A stretch of DNA of 64,000 nucleotides from Pyrinomonadaceae bacterium (GTDB taxonomy: Bacteria > Acidobacteriota > Blastocatellia > Pyrinomonadales > Pyrinomonadaceae). This document shows, in pieces, positions 55,322 through 63,396 of the stretch; position 1 is the stretch's first letter, and every line of letters starts with the position of its first letter. The stretch is from NCBI GenBank assembly GCA_019694355.1, contig JAIBCB010000001.1, positions 773,001-837,000 on the forward strand, in the 5' to 3' direction. The notes beneath the pieces are model-generated. The model did no database searches. It saw only the letters and a program-made list of their open reading frames with translations, and was not told where the DNA came from. The position numbers and the translations under genes are program-made.

Positions 55322-56206
55322 ATGGCAGGATTTCGAGAACTCGATTGGAAGATCTTCTTCTCGAAACTCTGGCGCCACGTCCTCGAAACGGACATCTTTG
55401 ACCGTTCTGCACAGATCGCATTCTTCTTCACCTTCGCCCTCTTCCCGCTCCTTTTCTTTCTTGTAAGTCTGTTCGGATTGATCATCGGTGCGACAGATGC
55501 TCTTCGCGAAGAGCTTTTCGCCTACCTGCATAGGCTGATGCCGCCGGTCGTTTTTTCGCTCGTTTCGACCACGGTCCTTGAGATCGTCAGGAATAGTTCA
55601 AGCACCAAGCTGGTCATCGGCCTTGCCGCGGCTCTCTGGGCAGCATCCGCGGGTGTCGACGGAATTCGAAATGCGTTAAATGCGGTTTATGGGCTAAAAG
55701 AAAACCGCTCTTGGTGGCATACGAAGCTTCAATCCGTACTCGTGACCCTTGCGATGGTCCTTCTCGTCGGTTCTGTCCTTCTTGTCGTCTTCTACGGCGG
55801 CAAAGCGACAGCTTCTATCTTTGATGCGTCGGGCGAAGGACTCTCTTATTGGCTCTCCTGGTCGATACAATGGATCACGATCCTCGCGATTCTCCTTGTT
55901 GCTTGTGAACTGATCTACAACCTTCTCCCAGCGTTTCGTCCGCGAAAATGGGTTTGGTTGACCGCTGGCAGCGTCGTCGCAATATTGTCCTGGATCGTGC
56001 TGACAGGTGCTTTTAGGCTCTATCTGCAGTATTTCAACAGCTACGATCGTACCTATGGTTCGCTTGGTGCAGTGGTCGTGACGATGCTTTGGCTCTATTT
56101 CACCGCGATGAGCATTATGATCGGAGGGATCATCAACGTCGTCCTTTCCGAAATGAATTATCCTAGCGACCTGCTCGAATCGCCGGTCATCGAAGACAGG
56201 GAATAG
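55322..56206 (+). CDS. YihY/BrkB-family inner-membrane protein
   Basis: The 294-residue protein has six hydrophobic helices and the family patterns DRSAQIAFFFTFALFPLLFF, SAGVDGIRNALNAVYGLKENR and YGSLGAVVVTMLWLYFTAMS. The precise function of YihY is unknown; the old annotation as ribonuclease BN is not supported for the family. It sits behind alr. Confidence 0.92.
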   Translation: MAGFRELDWKIFFSKLWRHVLETDIFDRSAQIAFFFTFALFPLLFFLVSLFGLIIGATDALREELFAYLHRLMPPVVFSLVSTTVLEIVRNSSSTKLVIGLAAALWAASAGVDGIRNALNAVYGLKENRSWWHTKLQSVLVTLAMVLLVGSVLLVVFYGGKATASIFDASGEGLSYWLSWSIQWITILAILLVACELIYNLLPAFRPRKWVWLTAGSVVAILSWIVLTGAFRLYLQYFNSYDRTYGSLGAVVVTMLWLYFTAMSIMIGGIINVVLSEMNYPSDLLESPVIEDRE

Positions 56207-56276
56207 CGCCTTCTATCAATTCCCTTTCGCTCTCCAACCCACTACAATTAGACCTTAAGGGATCGACCGAATAAGA

Positions 56277-57305
56277 ATGTCATTGATGCTAGCCGAGATC
56301 GCGGAACAGCCCGCGGCTCTTGAAAAAACACTAAACGAAGAACAGCCAAAGTATGCAGCGTTGGCAAGAACGCTTTCGGGAAAGGACATCGACTTTATCG
56401 TCCTGGTTGCACGCGGCAGCTCTGACAATGCCGCCCTTTTCGGCCGATATTTGATCGAATTGAGCACGGGCATTCCCGTTTCGCTCGCCGCACCTTCGGT
56501 TTACACTCTCTACAATGCAAAGCTCGACCTGAGCCGCAGTTTGGTCGTCGGTGTATCGCAATCCGGCGAAGGCGCGGACATCAACCTTGTCCTCGAATCT
56601 GCCAAGGCTTCCGGTGCAATGACGCTTGCGATCACGAATGAGGCCGAATCTTCGATGGCAAAGCTCGCGGATGAGACTTTGCTCATTCACGCAGGCCGTG
56701 AGCGATCCGTTGCCGCAACGAAGACCTATTCCGGGCAAATGCTCCATTTCTATTTGCTTACCCGAGCGTTGGGCGGAGCCGATCCCGGAATTTCGTCGAT
56801 CCCCGAACTCGTCGCAAAAGCACACGAACTTGCACCGAATATCCGCGAACTTGTCGAACGCTATGTCTTTATGGAGAATTGCGTCGTTGTCGGCCGCGGC
56901 GTGAATTACGGCAATTCGTATGAGTTGGCTCTCAAGCTGATGGAAACGTGCTATGTCGTGGCCGAGCGTTTTTCGACCGCAGATTTCTTCCACGGCCCCC
57001 TTGCCGTCGTCGAACGGCGATTTCCGGTAATTATGTTCGCTCCTTCGGGCGTTACGAAGGCAAGCAGCCTTGAGTTGCTCGCAAAGCTGAAGGACCTGCA
57101 TGCAGACTGCCTTCCCATCACTAACGATGCGGAAATTGCAGAGCATTCACCACGTTCTGTCCTGCTGGACGCAGATATCGATGAGTTTCTGACGCCGATC
57201 CCGTTCATCGTTCCGGCACAGCTTTTTGCGGCCTATCTCTCGGCTGCAAAGGGCCTCGATCCGGACGCCCCAAGATCCCTTTCAAAGGTAACGATAACTG
57301 TCTAA
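56277..57305 (+). CDS. SIS-domain sugar isomerase/deaminase (GlmS isomerase-like, NagB-II/AgaS type)
   Basis: The 342-residue protein has two SIS domains with VARGSSDNAALFGRYLIE, VGVSQSGEGADINLVLESA, NEAESSMAKLADETLLIHAG and ERSVAATKTYSGQM, the phosphosugar-binding parts of GlmS. It lacks the N-terminal glutaminase domain of GlmS, so ammonia-forming activity is not possible. The C-terminal DPDAPRSLSKVTIT part is GlmS-like. It may be a GlcN-6-P deaminase or an isomerase of a related amino sugar. It converges on the kinase gene 5 bases away. Confidence 0.88.
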   Translation: MSLMLAEIAEQPAALEKTLNEEQPKYAALARTLSGKDIDFIVLVARGSSDNAALFGRYLIELSTGIPVSLAAPSVYTLYNAKLDLSRSLVVGVSQSGEGADINLVLESAKASGAMTLAITNEAESSMAKLADETLLIHAGRERSVAATKTYSGQMLHFYLLTRALGGADPGISSIPELVAKAHELAPNIRELVERYVFMENCVVVGRGVNYGNSYELALKLMETCYVVAERFSTADFFHGPLAVVERRFPVIMFAPSGVTKASSLELLAKLKDLHADCLPITNDAEIAEHSPRSVLLDADIDEFLTPIPFIVPAQLFAAYLSAAKGLDPDAPRSLSKVTITV

Positions 57306-57309
57306 CAGA

Positions 57310-58626
57310 TCAGCCTTCTGAGGCTGCGGTGAGAAGAGCTTCGCGCATCGCACCTGCGGTGCGCCAGCGGAGTTCGACTTGCTTTGCGAGTGCGGTTTCG
57401 ATGACCGCCGCGACCTTTCGCGGCACGCCCTGAATGCGTTGCTCGATCGGAATGATCGGTTTGTCAAAGATCGCTTTCACCGTTGCGGAAATGCCGGCCT
57501 TCGGGCCGATATCGAGCGGATGTGTCGCAGTCAAGAGGCTGTAGGCGGTCATACCGACCGAATAGATATCTGAAGGCGGACGAACTTCCTTGAAGTCGCG
57601 AACCTGTTCGGGCGGCATATACGCGATCGTACCCGCAACATCGCCGACCATCGTAACGCCGCTCATGCCGGTCTGCATATAGCTCTTTGAGAGGCCAAAG
57701 TCCGTCAATTTTGCGATCAGATTTGGCGACGTTCCCGAAACGAGAATATTCTGCTCCTTAATGTCGCGATGCACGAACCCGAGCGAGTGGGCGTAATCGA
57801 GAGCCGAAAGCGTCTGCTCGATTATCTGAACGACCTCGCGCCAATCGAGCTTGCCGTTCCGATGTTTCGCAAGTTTCGCCGCATCCATTCCCGAGACGAA
57901 CTCGGTAACAAGATAGACGACGTTGTTGTGCGTGCCGTGCTCGACGTATTCGACAATGTGCGGATGCTTCAGGGACGAAGCAACTTCGATCTCACGCGTA
58001 AAACGTTTTAGAGATTGGTCGCTCACCGCGACCTCCGGGAGAAGTGTCTTGATCGCGACGGCACGGCCATCACGTTCGGCACGTGCAAGCATCACGCTTC
58101 CCATGCCGCCCTGGCCAATGACGCGGATCATCTGATAGCCCGGTATCGGCTGCGGGTTCGCACGAAGCTTTTCGCGGCATTCGTCGCAAACATACGTCAT
58201 CTCCGTCGCCGGAGAATTTGCCGCAACATTTGCAGGAATGTTGCAATTCAAGCAAGTTACGGTAACGAGCGATGGTTCGGTCTGGCCCGACGGCTGCAGG
58301 TGGCCGCTCGGCGTTACCGCAGGAGCGTCCGAAGAAACAACGACCTCGAGCACCGTTTCGCCGCCTTGTATCCGATCGCCGCTGTTCAGGTAAGCCGTCT
58401 CGACTCGTAGGCCATTGACGAAGGTTCCGTTCGTCGAGCCAAGATCTCGGATAAATGCCTGAGGCGGTGCGATCTCAAGAATGCAGTGATGGCGAGAAAA
58501 GAAACGATCTCTCGGCAAGCAGAAATGCGCGTCCTCGCCTCTGCCGATCAAAAATGTATCGTGCTGGTCGAAAGAAAAAGTTCGGCCGAGTTGGGGGCCG
58601 GCGACTACATTTAGGCTTACACGCAT
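57310..58626 (-). CDS. FHA-zinc ribbon-Ser/Thr protein kinase
   Basis: The 438-residue protein starts with an FHA domain (GRTFSFDQHDTFLIGRGEDA, SRHHCILEI, DLGSTNGTFVNG, residues 1-85). A zinc ribbon with CLNC and CDEC follows (about 120-150), then a kinase domain (about 165-430) with GQGGMGSVMLARAERDGRAVAIKT, VHRDIKEQNILVS, LTDFGLSK and a GTIAYMPPEQ activation loop. It has no transmembrane segment. It may be recruited by its FHA domain to phosphorylated partners. It is the last of four co-oriented genes with zinc ribbons. Confidence 0.92.
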   Translation of the reverse strand: MRVSLNVVAGPQLGRTFSFDQHDTFLIGRGEDAHFCLPRDRFFSRHHCILEIAPPQAFIRDLGSTNGTFVNGLRVETAYLNSGDRIQGGETVLEVVVSSDAPAVTPSGHLQPSGQTEPSLVTVTCLNCNIPANVAANSPATEMTYVCDECREKLRANPQPIPGYQMIRVIGQGGMGSVMLARAERDGRAVAIKTLLPEVAVSDQSLKRFTREIEVASSLKHPHIVEYVEHGTHNNVVYLVTEFVSGMDAAKLAKHRNGKLDWREVVQIIEQTLSALDYAHSLGFVHRDIKEQNILVSGTSPNLIAKLTDFGLSKSYMQTGMSGVTMVGDVAGTIAYMPPEQVRDFKEVRPPSDIYSVGMTAYSLLTATHPLDIGPKAGISATVKAIFDKPIIPIEQRIQGVPRKVAAVIETALAKQVELRWRTAGAMREALLTAASEG

Positions 58627-58675
58627 TCAGTTTCCAAGATGAACTCGTAAACGTTTATTTTAAGCCCGAAGCGTG

Positions 58676-59161
58676 TCAATTTCCAAGGCTACTCATCGCA
58701 GCAATAACTATAAAGAAGATAATATAACCCACTATGGCTACCGCTCCCGTTATTATGCCCGCGATCGCCATACCTCGGCCGCCATACCTTTCGGAATCCT
58801 TGCTTGCTTGAGAAAGGCCAATTCCGCCCGTAATAAGAGCCGCCGGACCGAGGAGCAGTCCGAGATAGCAGCACCAGCCGATCGTCAAGCTCCCTATACC
58901 GAGGCACATCGAGACGACGGCGAGTGTTTGATTCGGCGAAGCTCCATACATCGGCTGCTGCCACATCTGCGGAGCCTGATATTGGACGGGCGGAGCGCTC
59001 CAATTTGTCGGATTCGTCGTCCGAGCATCGCTCATCATCACCGTCGGGGGCGCATCATCGAGCGGACGCTGCGGGCCTTCATCGAGAAGAAGTTCCCCGT
59101 CGTCCAAGCAGAAGTTGAGGGGTTCGTTGTAAGTTTTACCGCATCTCGGGCAACGCTTCAT
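58676..59161 (-). CDS. Zinc ribbon plus DUF4190-like membrane protein
   Basis: The 161-residue protein has an N-terminal zinc ribbon (MKRCPRCGKTYNEPLNFCLD), a Gln/Pro-rich linker, and two hydrophobic segments (GPAALITGGIGLSQASKDSE, GIITGAVAIVGYIIFFIVIA) with the DUF4190 pattern. It is translated directly after the preceding gene with a 1-base gap. Unknown function; the zinc ribbon is shared with the neighbouring kinases. Confidence 0.78.
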   Translation of the reverse strand: MKRCPRCGKTYNEPLNFCLDDGELLLDEGPQRPLDDAPPTVMMSDARTTNPTNWSAPPVQYQAPQMWQQPMYGASPNQTLAVVSMCLGIGSLTIGWCCYLGLLLGPAALITGGIGLSQASKDSERYGGRGMAIAGIITGAVAIVGYIIFFIVIAAMSSLGN

Positions 59162-60148
59162 TTAGTCGGTCCTTATTTCAAAGTTTTTGAAGGCAACAGG
59201 TATTGCATCACCGGCATAGATCCCGACGACACCGCCCGGATAGCCATATTCATTCTTTATGGAATCAACAAGCTGGCCGTTGATATAAAGATCGATGGTT
59301 CCGCTATTCGGATGGTCGCGGGCTTCAAGCTTATTTTCGCCGCTTCCCGAGCTGATCGCACTGCTCTTTGTCCATTTGACGACATCTTTCTCATCGCCGG
59401 GAATGTGATGGGCAACGCGATATCGCTGCTTCATCGAGTCAATAAGAAAAGCGTAGTCCTGTTGGAGCGGTTTGTCAGGATCGCTATGGAAGACAAGTCC
59501 GTAGCCGATTCGTGCGGCCTTCGAGTCCACATTTCGAACCGTGAGCGATACGTCGGCATTTGTCGATTTAAGATCGTCGGCACCCGTGATCACGTAGTAC
59601 GAGTTCGAACCGATAGATGAGACGATGAGCTCGCCGCCCTCATACTTTGTTGTCCCGTAGATCGACGTTGTCCGAACCCATTGCGACAGGTCAAGCGAGT
59701 CGAGATTGCTGCGTCCTGAAGGCGAATTCGGCGACGGGGTCGAAGGTTTCCCTGGTCCCGGCGTATTCCACGAAGGAGAGCTGTTGGAATTCGCAAGTTC
59801 CTTCTGCTGTTCCTGATACCCGATGTAAAAAAGTCCCGCAAGGCCGCCGCCGCAAGCCAATACGATCACGCCAAGTATGAGAACGACCCAGATCCACGCC
59901 TTCGACGATTTCTTCGGCGGCTGCATCGAATACGCCTGCTGCTGCGGCTGCTGCCACGAACTCTGCGGAGAATCTGCCTGCTGAAATTGCTGCGGCGGCT
60001 GGATCGGCTGCTGCGTAACGGGCACATTCATCGCGACCGTTGGCGGCGGCGTTGAACTCGCCATCGCCTGGAGAACACTGCCGTCTTCGAGGCAAAAATT
60101 CAGATTGTCATCTGAGTATGTTTTCTGACACTTTGGGCATATCTTCAT
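59162..60148 (-). CDS. Zinc ribbon, membrane-anchored protein with LamG/DUF1080-like domain
   Basis: The 328-residue protein has a zinc ribbon (KICPKCQKTYSDDNLNFCLE), a Gln/Pro-rich linker, a transmembrane helix (AWIWVVLILGVIVLACGGGLAG), and an extracytoplasmic concanavalin-like beta-sandwich with YGLVFHSDPDKPLQQDYAFL and TIDLYINGQLVDSI. It would present a carbohydrate-binding-type domain outside with the zinc ribbon inside. Substrate unknown. Confidence 0.78.
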   Translation of the reverse strand: MKICPKCQKTYSDDNLNFCLEDGSVLQAMASSTPPPTVAMNVPVTQQPIQPPQQFQQADSPQSSWQQPQQQAYSMQPPKKSSKAWIWVVLILGVIVLACGGGLAGLFYIGYQEQQKELANSNSSPSWNTPGPGKPSTPSPNSPSGRSNLDSLDLSQWVRTTSIYGTTKYEGGELIVSSIGSNSYYVITGADDLKSTNADVSLTVRNVDSKAARIGYGLVFHSDPDKPLQQDYAFLIDSMKQRYRVAHHIPGDEKDVVKWTKSSAISSGSGENKLEARDHPNSGTIDLYINGQLVDSIKNEYGYPGGVVGIYAGDAIPVAFKNFEIRTD

Positions 60149-60241
60149 ATCGTCTTGGCCTCAGGTTGTTTGGGATATTCCACCAAAAAAATCTAGAACA
60201 TTATACCCATAGAACGGAGAAAGTGCGACTTTCGGCGGGCT

Positions 60242-61852
60242 TTATCCCAAAGTAAGGCCGCACCTTCCGCAAAAGCGGATGTGTGCCGGATAGACGCTTC
60301 CGCATCGGCGACAGAGACGTTCGGCCTGCGGCGGGAGCGAACCTTGAGGCATTGTTGCGAAGCCGACCATGCGAGGTTCTGAAGCGTCGCCTCTGTGGCC
60401 GCACTTGCCGCAGAATTTCGAATTCAGCGGCCGCGGCGTGCGGCATCGCGGGCACGGCGCCATGCCCGGCTGTTCGGCCGGAACGATCAGCGAGAACGAA
60501 GCTCCACCGCAGCGGCCGCAGAATCTAACGCCCTCAGCATAACGTGCTCCACAAGCCGTGCAGCCCACAATGCCGGGCAAAAGGCTGGATTGCGGCGACC
60601 CGCCGGTGCTTGAACCTTGCGATGGCGAAGGTTGGCTTCCCTCACCGGAGAAATGCCGAAGCTGTGCCTGAATCACCTGCTCATTCGCGCCTTCGCGGAT
60701 CTCGATAACACGCTCATCGTCTTTCTCGCCGGCCTTTGAAACACGAAGGATGTGGCGTCCCGGCGGGATGTCCGTAAGTACGACGCGCCCCGAACTGCCA
60801 ACGCTCGCACGGCGTTCGTCATCGACATAAACTTCGGCGCCCAACGGCCCGAGAATGATGAGCTTCGGGCCGCCGCGTTGATTTTCGCTCACGTCCGACG
60901 CGGCCTTCTCCAAATTGTCGATCCATTCCGAGACCGAATCCGGACGATCTGAGGCCTTCGTCTTTAGCGAACGCATTATGACGCGCTCGACATCTCCCGG
61001 AACGTCGGTCCGGATCGTCGAAAGCAGCGGCGGTTCGTGCATTATCTTCTGCATCACGAGCTGCATCATTTCGCCCGAGAACGGCGTCTTGCCGCCGAGC
61101 ATCAGATACGCGATCGTGCCGAGAGCGTAAAGATCAGCCCGTTTATCGACACCGACCTCCGGCTGCATCTGCTCGGGCGACATAAACTCCGGCGTACCAA
61201 TGATGCCGCGTGATGACGGCGTCGCGTTCGACGCGGCATCCGTGAAGGTCGCACTGATGATCTTCGCAAGGCCGAAGTCGCCAACTTTCACAAAACCGTC
61301 GCCCGAACGTCCGGTCTGCATAATAAAGATGTTCGCGGGCTTTAGGTCGCGGTGCAGAATGCCGAGTGAGTGAGCGGCCTCGACGCCGTCCGAGATCTGC
61401 CGCAGCAGGCTCACAGCCCGTTTGATCGGAAGAGTTCCTTCCCTGCGAAGCAGTTTGTGAAGCGTCTCGCCCTCGACGTACTCCATCACGAGGTAAAAAA
61501 CGCCGTCGTCAGTTTCGCCAAAGTCGGTAACGCTGACGGTGTTCGGGTGCTGGATCGACGCCGCGGCCTGTGCCTCACGATTGAATCGCGCGATCGCCTC
61601 GCCCTCGGCCATGTCATCGCTATTCAGGACATCCTGGCGAACCGTCTTGACCGCAACACGACGTGCCTCGAACTTGGTGTCGTTCGCCAGATACACCTGG
61701 CCCATCGCTCCTCTGCCCAAGCGGCTCTTGAGAAGGTATCGGCCGGCAAGAAGAGGCGTTCCCGGCAAGGTGTGTTTCAATGCAGACTCATCCGCCGGAC
61801 AAGCTGGCACTTCGTCCGGATAACAATTCTCGCATTTCGGGCATTCACGCAT
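60242..61852 (-). CDS. Ser/Thr protein kinase with PEGA domain and multiple zinc ribbons
   Basis: The 536-residue protein starts with a zinc ribbon (RECPKCENCYPDEVPACPAD). The kinase domain spans about residues 35-300: GRGAMGQVYLANDTKFEARR, LHRDLKPANIFIMQ, VGDFGLAKI, EFMSPEQMQPEVG. A PEGA-like domain (VYVDDERRASVGSSGRVV, residues about 330-395) and three more zinc ribbons at the C-terminus follow (CTACG...CGRCG, CPRC...CGKCG, CRRCG...CGRCG). No transmembrane segment is visible. It is the first gene in the cluster and divergent from tRNA-Lys. Confidence 0.92.
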   Translation of the reverse strand: MRECPKCENCYPDEVPACPADESALKHTLPGTPLLAGRYLLKSRLGRGAMGQVYLANDTKFEARRVAVKTVRQDVLNSDDMAEGEAIARFNREAQAAASIQHPNTVSVTDFGETDDGVFYLVMEYVEGETLHKLLRREGTLPIKRAVSLLRQISDGVEAAHSLGILHRDLKPANIFIMQTGRSGDGFVKVGDFGLAKIISATFTDAASNATPSSRGIIGTPEFMSPEQMQPEVGVDKRADLYALGTIAYLMLGGKTPFSGEMMQLVMQKIMHEPPLLSTIRTDVPGDVERVIMRSLKTKASDRPDSVSEWIDNLEKAASDVSENQRGGPKLIILGPLGAEVYVDDERRASVGSSGRVVLTDIPPGRHILRVSKAGEKDDERVIEIREGANEQVIQAQLRHFSGEGSQPSPSQGSSTGGSPQSSLLPGIVGCTACGARYAEGVRFCGRCGGASFSLIVPAEQPGMAPCPRCRTPRPLNSKFCGKCGHRGDASEPRMVGFATMPQGSLPPQAERLCRRCGSVYPAHIRFCGRCGLTLG

Positions 61853-61929
61853 AGCCAGTTCTAATCTTGCAGTTTTTTTGCCGCTTTCTCAAAATATAAG
61901 AACGATTTCACAAGGTCGTTTTGCAGATT

Positions 61930-61958
61930 TTGTTCTCGAACATTTCGTTTGCTATAAT
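61930..61958 (+). promoter_or_regulatory. Promoter of tRNA-Lys
   Basis: TTGTTC at 61930-61935, a 17-base spacer, and a perfect TATAAT at 61953-61958. The tRNA begins 16 bases after. Confidence 0.7.
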
Positions 61959-61973
61959 CCGTTTTTGCTTTTT

Positions 61974-62049
61974 GGGTCGATAGCTCAGTTGGTAGAGCAG
62001 CGGACTCTTAATCCGCGGGTCACAGGTTCGATCCCTGTTCGGCCTACCA
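61974..62049 (+). tRNA. tRNA-Lys (anticodon CUU)
   Basis: The 76-base cloverleaf has a 7-bp acceptor stem (GGGTCGA with TCGGCCT), a D arm TAGCTCAGTTGGTAGAGC, an anticodon stem GCGGA/TCCGC around CTCTTAA (anticodon CTT), a T arm ACAGG/CCTGT with TTCGATC, and an encoded CCA at 62047-62049. The first pair is G-U. It reads AAG codons. Confidence 0.96.
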
Positions 62050-62079
62050 TTTTTGGTAGAAAAAGACGCTGCCCGGATC

Positions 62080-62104
62080 AACGCCGTGCGGCGTTCCTTT
62101 TTTT
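62080..62104 (+). terminator. Rho-independent terminator after tRNA-Lys
   Basis: AACGCCG (62080-62086) and CGGCGTT (62089-62095) form a perfect stem with a 2-base loop, followed by CC and seven T residues. It ends the tRNA transcript. Confidence 0.85.
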
Positions 62105-62185
62105 AAAGTTTCAGATCTGTCCGGTTTACCCACTCAGCAGAACGAAGATCTTCGAAGATCACAATGCGTTGCCGCAAGCCCGCAC

Positions 62186-62590
62186 ATTCGTAAATGCGTT
62201 CAGCGTTAGCCAGATTCCAAGCCAGCGTCACAGACGGCCAGGCCCTGTCAGTACCACCTGCGGTAGCGGGTGGTCTTGTCAGAACCGCCTGCGTGAGCGG
62301 GCGGTCAGCGTGCCGAAGCCCGCACGGTAGTAAGGGCGTTCAGCGTTGCCGCAAGCCCGCACGTTAGTAAGGGCGTAACACTCAACGCAGCTTCTCCCGA
62401 ATTGCCCCGGCATTTATGCCGTGGAGCCCTGTGGTCAGAACCGCCTGCGTGAGCGGGCGGTCAGTTCCGCCGGCAGACTTGCCTTTCTTGGCTCCATCGG
62501 AGCCGCATATTTGTAGCACACCACCACCGTCAATGCATTCTCGGAGGCGGCTCGCCGCCGACAATGGCCATCGTTTGTCCCAGCCAAGAC
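62186..62590. repeat. REP-like repeat block after tRNA-Lys
   Basis: It has two adjacent units at 62248-62306 (variants GTCAGTACCACCTGCGGTAG and GTCAGAACCGCCTGCGTGAG), a further one at 62434-62462, CCCGCACGTTAGTAAGGGCG, the segment 62355-62432 shared with 13027-13110, GGCTCCATCGGAGCC and CTCGGAGGCGGCT/GCCGCCGACA. No gene is visible between 62105 and 63396. Confidence 0.75.
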
Positions 62591-62873
62591 GCCCCTGGGA
62601 CAGCTCTTGGGACAAATAAGTGATGTGTTCTCAATCACTTACGCGATTTGTCCCAGAATTTCGCAAAAAAAATCGGACCACATTTTCCATTCTCAATTCT
62701 CCGTTTTCAGTTCTCTTTGGAGGCAGTCCGCCGCCGACAAAACCTAGAACATCTTCCGGGCTTGCCCCTTAGCAGTGCGGCGGAGCCGCCATATGGTCGC
62801 CACGAATGCACGAATCGGAAAGCCCGATCGATCGCAAATCTCAGATCTGAAATTTGAAATTCGAGATGCAAAT

Positions 62874-62969
62874 CTCTGCGATCTTTGCGGGGTTTCGCTT
62901 GGCGTTCTTTGCGTTTTCAAACAAGATCGTAACCGCAAAGAGCGCGAAGCAGACGCAAAGTTCGCAGAG
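62874..62969. repeat. Imperfect long palindrome with CTTTGCG words
   Basis: The left arm (62874-62916, starting CTCTGCGATCTTTGCG) pairs with the right arm (62931-62969, ending GCAAAGTTCGCAGAG) through an imperfect stem of about 40 bases. It could be a dispersed hairpin element. No protein is coded. Confidence 0.5.
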
Positions 62970-63113
62970 GAAGAAGGCCACTTGCTTCACGGGCTTGCCC
63001 CTTGGCAGTCCAACATGATCTCCTGATTTGTTCGTGCTTCGCACTCAGTGCGGACGAGGGCGTCCGTCCGCGTTCCGGAGGAAGAACCACCCCGTCAGCC
63101 GAGGCGGCTGCCA

Positions 63114-63140
63114 CCCCTCCTTCGTAAGGAGGGGAGCTTT
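63114..63140. repeat. Hairpin CCCCTCCTT/AAGGAGGGG with T run
   Basis: A perfect 9-bp stem (63114-63122 and 63126-63134) with a 3-base loop, followed by AGCTTTT. It looks like a terminator but no plus-strand gene ends nearby; it sits inside the repeat region, followed by ATTAACC/ATTCACC words at 63150-63185. Confidence 0.5.
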
Positions 63141-63239
63141 TGCTTCGCCATTAACCATTAACCATTCACTATTCACCATTCACATTTTTTCAAAGACCAA
63201 CCGGCCGTTTTCGGCCGTGTTGTAAGCATAGCGAACCGA

Positions 63240-63320
63240 CGCGCAGGTTTGAAGCACAAACCGCACAAAACGTATCAAACCGCACAAAATGTATCAAAGT
63301 GTACGAATTGCACAAATCGA
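63240..63320. repeat. Second copy of the 19-base tandem repeat with flanks
   Basis: Two copies of the unit (63260-63278 and 63279-63297), preceded by CGCAGGTTT and AGCACAA and followed by AGTGTACGAATTGCACA, all as at 15189-15330. Confidence 0.7.
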
Positions 63321-63396
63321 CACAGGCCGGCGCCGCCTGACCGTGGCGTTAAGGAATGTTTATGAACAATGAAATACGGCTTGCTCCCGACTCGAC

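Noticed and set aside
58673..59620. 315-codon plus-strand frame
   Set aside because: It is antisense to two zinc-ribbon membrane protein genes that have clear domains.
63114..63140. Terminator of a plus-strand gene
   Set aside because: No gene precedes it on the plus strand within several hundred bases; it is kept as a repeat hairpin.
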